From NCBI GenBank assembly GCA_018781585.1, contig JADMJT010000109.1, positions 26,558 to 64,534 of the forward strand: DNA of 37,977 nt, read 5' to 3'. The stretch's first letter is position 1. Each line of letters begins with the position of its first letter. Under the pieces are notes generated by a model. The model was not told where the DNA came from, did no database searches, and saw only the letters and a program-made list of their open reading frames with translations. This document shows, in pieces, positions 32,602 to 37,977 of the stretch. This stretch comes from Burkholderiales bacterium (GTDB lineage: Bacteria; Pseudomonadota; Gammaproteobacteria; Burkholderiales; Thiobacteraceae). Both the position numbers and the translations under genes were made by a program.

Positions 32602-33612
32602 TCAAACTGTATGGCTTTGATCGACATACGTCTGGATAAGATCGCGTAACTCATCCACGGTGAGGAAATGCTCATTGTTGCCACTGTTATAGCTGAAGCC
32701 TGGTTCAACCAGTTTTGCATCTGTTTTAGCACAGTATTCCGCAATGCTGTAGGCGCCGCCAAAAGGCAAGATGGCGTAGTAAGAGCCCATGTCCACCGTA
32801 TTGAAGCTGTCACTAGCGGTGATCATTTCTTCGTGAATTTTTTCACCGGGACGCACACCGATGATCGGATGTTCACACTCTGGGCCAATGGCCTTGGCTA
32901 CATCGGTAATGCGGTAAGAAGGAATCTTAGGCACCAGTAATTCGCCGCCCCTAGCATTTTCCAGCGCCCACAATACCATGTCGATAGCTTCTTGCAGGCT
33001 GATGTTAAAGCGCGTCATGGCCGGGTCAGTAATAGGCAATACCCCACTCGATCGCTTTTCAAGGAAGAATGGAATAACTGAACCACGACTACACATTACA
33101 TTACCGTAGCGCACCGCGCTAAAACGGATGTCGCGATGGCCTTTGATGTTGTTGGCGGCCACGAACAGCTTATCCGAACAAAGCTTGGTTGCACCGTAGA
33201 GATTAATCGGCGCTGCGGCCTTGTCAGTGGACAGCGCCACCACGCGTTGCACACCAGTATCCAGACAGGCTTCGATAACGTTCTGCGCTCCCAGCACATT
33301 GGTCTTGATGCACTCGAAGGGGTTGTACTCAGCGGCCGGTACCTGCTTGAGCGCAGCAGCGTGGATCACCACATCGATGCCTTCCATCGCACGACGCAGG
33401 CGAGCCTGATCGCGCACATCGCCAATGAAGTAGCGAATGCCTTTGTACTGACTCTCCGGAAACTGTTGTGACATCTCGAACTGCTTGAGTTCGTCGCGGG
33501 AGTAGATTACGAGGCGTTTGATATCTGGATGGCGCGCGAGAACGGTTTTGACGAAAGCCTGGCCGAAGGAGCCAGTGCCACCAGTGATGAGGAGAGATTT
33601 ATCGTTGAGCAT
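32602..33612 (-). CDS. pseB: UDP-N-acetylglucosamine 4,6-dehydratase (inverting) PseB
   Basis: PseB starts the pseudaminic acid pathway by making UDP-2-acetamido-2,6-dideoxy-beta-L-arabino-hexos-4-ulose. The 336-residue extended SDR has TGGTGSFG (10-17), HAAALKQVPAAEYNPFE (84-100) and the catalytic set Asp130, Lys131 and Tyr139 (STDKAAAPINLYG), as in FlaA1/PseB. Length is normal. It heads the operon; a putative promoter and the shared element lie within 80 nt upstream. Confidence 0.97.
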   Translation of the reverse strand: MLNDKSLLITGGTGSFGQAFVKTVLARHPDIKRLVIYSRDELKQFEMSQQFPESQYKGIRYFIGDVRDQARLRRAMEGIDVVIHAAALKQVPAAEYNPFECIKTNVLGAQNVIEACLDTGVQRVVALSTDKAAAPINLYGATKLCSDKLFVAANNIKGHRDIRFSAVRYGNVMCSRGSVIPFFLEKRSSGVLPITDPAMTRFNISLQEAIDMVLWALENARGGELLVPKIPSYRITDVAKAIGPECEHPIIGVRPGEKIHEEMITASDSFNTVDMGSYYAILPFGGAYSIAEYCAKTDAKLVEPGFSYNSGNNEHFLTVDELRDLIQTYVDQSHTV

Positions 33613-33638
33613 GGATTTTTCCGTTAAACATAGTCATT

Positions 33639-33662
33639 ACATTCCTTTGCTATCGCCAGAAA
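33639..33662 (-). promoter_or_regulatory. Shared leader element, copy B
   Basis: This is the second copy of the 24-bp element found at 19384-19407, with one mismatch (A for C after GATAGC on the minus strand). It lies 27 nt before the pseB start, just downstream of a possible -10 box. GGCGATAGC differs from the RfaH ops core GGCGGTAGC by one base, which may or may not matter. Confidence 0.65.
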
Positions 33663-33690
33663 AAATATTGCACAGAAATTCACTTCACAA
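33662..33690 (-). promoter_or_regulatory. Possible sigma-70 promoter for the pseB operon
   Basis: On the minus strand TTGTGA (33690-33685) is separated by 17 nt from TATTTT (33667-33662). Both match the consensus at 4 of 6 positions, with ideal spacing. A start site about 7 nt downstream would fall within shared element B. Weak matches, so tentative. Confidence 0.35.
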
Positions 33691-33965
33691 TATTTCATTT
33701 TTGCACTGGTATATTTATCTCTGAAACAAAAACATCTGCATACCTAAACATCCGCAAATTCTCTATTCTGGAAAGATGTAGAACCCCCATCACACCCCAG
33801 CGCAACATCAGTACCCCAAGTAACCTGAGCGACCGGTACCCTGGCTATGTCTCTGATCCGCGCTGTTACAACATGGACGTAGGCAGGCTGTAGCAAAGGC
33901 CAGGCCAGCTAATCAGCGGCTATAAGTAAGAAAAACTTGAGGATTCTTTGAATTTTTTACGATTT

Positions 33966-34002
33966 TCGGCAATTTTTGCAGCCTTGCGGCCAAAATTGCC
34001 GA
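33966..34002 (-). terminator. Hairpin downstream of the GT4 gene
   Basis: Nearly perfect 13-nt arms (TCGGCAATTTTTG and CCAAAATTGCCGA, 11 of 13 pairing) surround a 11-nt loop region. It lies 85 nt past the GT4 stop codon on the minus strand. There is no following T-run, so it is an imperfect terminator candidate or an mRNA 3'-end structure. Confidence 0.45.
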
Positions 34003-34086
34003 TTCAGCATAGGAAAGTATGTCGTTGACTATCATAAACATCTGGCTTTGTAGGATGACCAACCCCACCAAATACTGAGCACCGAA

Positions 34087-35721
34087 CTAGCCTGGCATGG
34101 TTTTCAGAAGGCCATATTTCATCAGCCAGATAACGCAAAGCCGCGTCACTGGAGGTGCTGCGCCGAACGCTGACTGACCGGTCTGGATAATGTCGGACAA
34201 GGAAGCGTGGTTACCCATTAAACGGGACAGCAAGCAGGTCAAGAGTGCGCCAGGAAGAAGCGGCGCGAGCTCTTCGTAGGTTGCGGGCATCAGCACCTTG
34301 CCTTGCAATACGTCATGTCCCAACTCGCTCAAGGCCAGCACGGTCGTATCCGTCAATATTTGGCTTGGATAATGCTCAAACACACGCGCCATGTCTGGCA
34401 GGTTAAGGTCAGTTCCGGCTTGAGTAATTGGCGTCTCCAGCGCCAGGTTCTTGAGCGTCCCCCACAGCTGCTCATATTGATGGATGATAGTGCGCCAATG
34501 AAATCTCCGCTCAGCAAGCGCGCGCCCTGTATCACCCATGCGTTTGCGCAGCGCACCATCCGCAATCAAACTTTGCAATCGCTCAAATAATGCCTCCTGG
34601 TCCAACGCAATGCTTTGAGCGGCATAAAAGCTGGAAAGCGCGGGCTCCAATATTCCCCTGATATCTGCAATATCTTCAGGTGCTTTCAACCAAGTGGTCG
34701 GTATGCGGTAGCCCGTCACCCCCTCTTCCACCAGATCTCGATACCCATCGAAGTCTGAGACTACCGTCGGCAACCCGCTTGCCATCGCTTCTACCACGGA
34801 GATGCCGAAGGTTTCCTGAAAATTGTCGATGGGCGACACAAAGATATCCGCCGCCGCATACAGGTCGAATTTATCCGCATCCGCGATATTCGGTTTTAAA
34901 AGAACGCGCTCGCCCAGCCCCAACTCGTCGATAACCAGCTTCAGATTTTGGACATTTTCCTTGTCTGCACCTCCAGCGAGAATTAGGTATACTCGATTCA
35001 CTGCCCCTTCCTCCGCGCACAAACGGTGGAAGGTATAAAGTAAAGGGGCCAAATCCGCCTTGGTGGAGATTGATATTCGCCCTATGTAGAGCAGCAGCAC
35101 CGCCGACGACTCCAGCCCCAATTGGACGCGCGCTGCAGCACGGTCACCTGGGCGAAAACACTCATCGCCCACCCCTAAGGGAATCAAATCCAGCCTTGCT
35201 GGAAGGCTTAAAGCAGTATCTTGCGCATGCGCTGCTTCCACATAATTTTGAAAGACCTGACGCCCAGACGCCGATGTACAAACGATAGAATCACACCCAG
35301 CGAGCGGTGAACGCATCAACTCACGCACATCCAGAATCACTTCAGATGGATCGAGGCTATGGATAATGCCCGTCAACGGAAAGCTGGCCTGATACTTGAC
35401 GCGCAGATAGGCGAGCCGCGGTAAGTACCAGTTCCAACCTCCCACATGGAATGCGGAAAAATCGGTATCGCGCAGTGCATCCGGGAAATTCAGATGATGT
35501 GAAAGGATGACCCGGCTGAGCACCCTATCATCGACCACGCCCTCAAGCCGATGTTTAAGCAATTTAAGATTGTCGAAGGTAGGGCAATAAATTTGGTATT
35601 GATCGAAAGATCCGTAAGTCAGCAATGCTTTCAAGAATTCGAAATTGGCCACCAGCCTGCCCAGCTTGAGGCTTGTCTCGCCAGTTTCGACAAATGAATC
35701 GATGCTTCCAAAGACTTTCAC
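34087..35721 (-). CDS. GT4-family glycosyltransferase
   Basis: This 544-residue retaining glycosyltransferase has an N-terminal acceptor domain (FHVGGWNWYLPRLAYLR near 90-110, CTSASGRQVFQNYVEAA) and a GT4 donor domain: LLLYIGRISISTKADLAPLL, VYLILAGGADKEN, the E-x7-E motif ETFGISVVEAM (near 302-312) and SGLPTVVSDFDGYRDLVEEGVTGY. About 130 extra C-terminal residues are helical and of unknown role. It is 30 nt after mtnA, so it may share that transcript, although it is more likely part of the glycan machinery. It probably transfers a sugar to a surface glycan. Confidence 0.9.
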   Translation of the reverse strand: MKVFGSIDSFVETGETSLKLGRLVANFEFLKALLTYGSFDQYQIYCPTFDNLKLLKHRLEGVVDDRVLSRVILSHHLNFPDALRDTDFSAFHVGGWNWYLPRLAYLRVKYQASFPLTGIIHSLDPSEVILDVRELMRSPLAGCDSIVCTSASGRQVFQNYVEAAHAQDTALSLPARLDLIPLGVGDECFRPGDRAAARVQLGLESSAVLLLYIGRISISTKADLAPLLYTFHRLCAEEGAVNRVYLILAGGADKENVQNLKLVIDELGLGERVLLKPNIADADKFDLYAAADIFVSPIDNFQETFGISVVEAMASGLPTVVSDFDGYRDLVEEGVTGYRIPTTWLKAPEDIADIRGILEPALSSFYAAQSIALDQEALFERLQSLIADGALRKRMGDTGRALAERRFHWRTIIHQYEQLWGTLKNLALETPITQAGTDLNLPDMARVFEHYPSQILTDTTVLALSELGHDVLQGKVLMPATYEELAPLLPGALLTCLLSRLMGNHASLSDIIQTGQSAFGAAPPVTRLCVIWLMKYGLLKTMPG

Positions 35722-35751
35722 TGAACGCCCTCTACCGGTCCATTTTTTAAG

Positions 35752-36801
<1,050 letters not shown>

Positions 36802-36802
36802 C

Positions 36803-37977
36803 TCAAATCACCCTATCGTTTCCGCCATCCACCGGAATTTGCGCCGCGGTGGTTTTTGCGAATAGCGACCCGCACAATTCAGCAGCCAATTCGGCTACAT
36901 CATGGCTAGTGACTTCAGTTTTCAATACATTGTTGCGTTTGTATTCATCGACCGTGAGACCGTAATGTTTAGCGCGCGAAGCCAACACTTCCTCGGTCCA
37001 TATGCCGGTATCGAACACGGCATTGGGGTGCAGGGTGTTGATGCGGATGCCATCCGCCCCCCATTCCAGCGCAGCCACGCGCATGAGTTGGTTGAGCGCG
37101 GCTTTGGAAGCCGAATAGGCGGCAGCGCCCGGCCCCGGTGCGGGTACATTCTTGGAGCCGATCACCACTACGCGGCCATAGCGCGGCGCGAGCTTGAGCA
37201 AAGGATAGGCCTCGCGCATGAAGGATAGATTCGCATCCAGATTTACGCTCATCACTTTGCGCCATTCTGCGGAGCCAAGCTGATCGATGCGGCAGCCGCC
37301 GGGGAAGATGCCTGCATTTAAGACCAGCATGTCGAGCCCGCCGAAGCGGCGCACGGTTTGCTCCAACGCGGATTGAATTTCGCTATCGCTGGAGATGTCG
37401 CATCGAATACCCAAGTAATCGCAACGTTTAAATAGCGATTCAATCTCAGGATTGATATCTAACCCTACCACCGCCGCACCGCGCGCCAAAAGGGATTCCG
37501 CGCAGGCTTTACCGATTCCGGAGGCAGCGCCGGTCACTAAAGCTACTTCGCCCGCGAAGGCTAAGGGCTTGCCGCTTTTCTTGAGTTTGGCTTGCTCCAA
37601 GTCCCAATATTCCACATCAAAAATATCTTTGGCGGGTAGCGCTTGAAATCCACCGAGCGCGGTCGCGCGCAGGATGATATCGATGGTGTGATCATATATG
37701 TCGGTGATGATTCCGGTGTCTTTCGCGCTTCGTCCAACCGCGCACAGGCCAAACTCCAGATCGAGAATGACGCGCGGCGCAGGATCAAGCATGGTTTTGG
37801 ATTCTTTAGCTTGTGGCGCATACGCATCAAAGTAAGCGCGGTATTGCGTGGCGTAATCCTCCAGATCGCGACCCAGCATGGGAATCCGTTTGGTACGGAT
37901 CACATGATCCGGTGTCGCGGGGCCTTGGCGTGCAATAACAGTTGCATCAGACCGCTGGGCAAACGCCAAATATTTTG
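36803..37977 (-). CDS. Aldolase/short-chain dehydrogenase fusion, C-terminal part (5' end beyond window)
   Basis: The frame stays open to the window edge; the first visible codons read KYLAFAQRSDATV. Residues before about 135 belong to the end of a class II aldolase/RhaD-like half (DPAPRVILDLEFGLCAVGRSAKD, then DIFDVEYWDLEQAKLKK). The C-terminal SDR half has ALVTGAASGIGKA, DMLVLNAG, Tyr and Lys in YSASKAAL and VDGGN. This two-part layout is that of the bifunctional aldolase/SDR proteins (about 680 residues), sometimes called RhaD/rhamnulose-1-phosphate aldolase/lactaldehyde dehydrogenase. Here it is coupled to mtnA, so the aldolase may act on a ribulose-1-phosphate compound. The N-terminal active site is not visible. 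Confidence 0.85.
   Translation of the reverse strand, partial: KYLAFAQRSDATVIARQGPATPDHVIRTKRIPMLGRDLEDYATQYRAYFDAYAPQAKESKTMLDPAPRVILDLEFGLCAVGRSAKDTGIITDIYDHTIDIILRATALGGFQALPAKDIFDVEYWDLEQAKLKKSGKPLAFAGEVALVTGAASGIGKACAESLLARGAAVVGLDINPEIESLFKRCDYLGIRCDISSDSEIQSALEQTVRRFGGLDMLVLNAGIFPGGCRIDQLGSAEWRKVMSVNLDANLSFMREAYPLLKLAPRYGRVVVIGSKNVPAPGPGAAAYSASKAALNQLMRVAALEWGADGIRINTLHPNAVFDTGIWTEEVLASRAKHYGLTVDEYKRNNVLKTEVTSHDVAELAAELCGSLFAKTTAAQIPVDGGNDRVI

Larger units (their letters stand above)
33613..34086. other. Noncoding interval between pseB operon and GT4 gene
   Basis: This 474-nt interval holds the pseB promoter and shared element at its left end and a hairpin at 33966-34002. The middle (about 33730-33950) contains only short frames with stops in all directions. 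I see no convincing gene, RNA or insertion sequence there; it could be a remnant of an older gene. Confidence 0.6.

Noticed and set aside
32595-32813. 73-codon N-terminal extension of pseC
   Set aside because: It lies inside the end of pseB, and the ATG at 32594 has a ribosome binding site and matches known PseC starts.
33730-33950. Possible gene remnant or small RNA between pseB and the GT4 gene
   Set aside because: Only short frames with frequent stops; no motif or structure strong enough to name.

Overview
The window most resembles a betaproteobacterial chromosome (perhaps Nitrosomonadales or Gallionella-like). This is inferred from the map-glnD pair, the flagellar gene order flaG-fliD-fliS-fliT-fliK with a DUF2802 gene and an flhB-like gene, and the protein style; no marker gene settles it. 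No tRNA, rRNA, CRISPR array or complete insertion sequence was seen.

Layout: (1) 1-2786, plus strand: the end of map and then glnD, with REP-like palindromes at both ends of glnD. (2) 2843-9472, minus strand: a late flagellar cluster that reads, in transcription order, flagellin, flagellin, flaG, fliD, fliS, fliT, a small unknown gene, a DUF2802 gene, fliK-like and flhB-like. The two flagellins encode the same 284-residue protein. (3) 9650-19302, minus strand: a methyltransferase, a 1613-residue multidomain glycosyltransferase/methyltransferase and a 1182-residue protein with two TPR-glycosyltransferase units. (4) 19428-33612, minus strand: a tightly packed sugar operon in the order pseB, pseC, aldo/keto reductase, SpsF-type cytidylyltransferase, class III aminotransferase, two methyltransferases, ATP-grasp ligase, KduI/IolB-like cupin, two SDRs, a short NeuB-like synthase, a PseG-like protein and a GH57-like protein. 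(5) 34087-37977, minus strand: a GT4 glycosyltransferase, mtnA, and the C-terminal part of an aldolase/SDR fusion cut by the window edge.

How the parts may work together: blocks 3 and 4 look like a flagellin or surface glycosylation island beside the flagellins. PseB, PseC, PseG-like, NeuB-like and SpsF-like enzymes outline a CMP-nonulosonate route. The set is not canonical: no PseH N-acetyltransferase is visible, the NeuB-like enzyme lacks the usual C-terminal SAF domain, and an ATP-grasp ligase, a cupin isomerase, a class III aminotransferase, an aldo/keto reductase, two SDRs, several methyltransferases and a GH57-like protein are added. The large glycosyltransferases could then attach or extend the glycan.

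The strongest unusual signals are a near-identical ~24-bp element ahead of both glycosylation transcription units (19384-19407 and 33639-33662), a 714-bp identical tract shared by the flagellin genes, and base-composition breaks that suggest the island was assembled from several sources.
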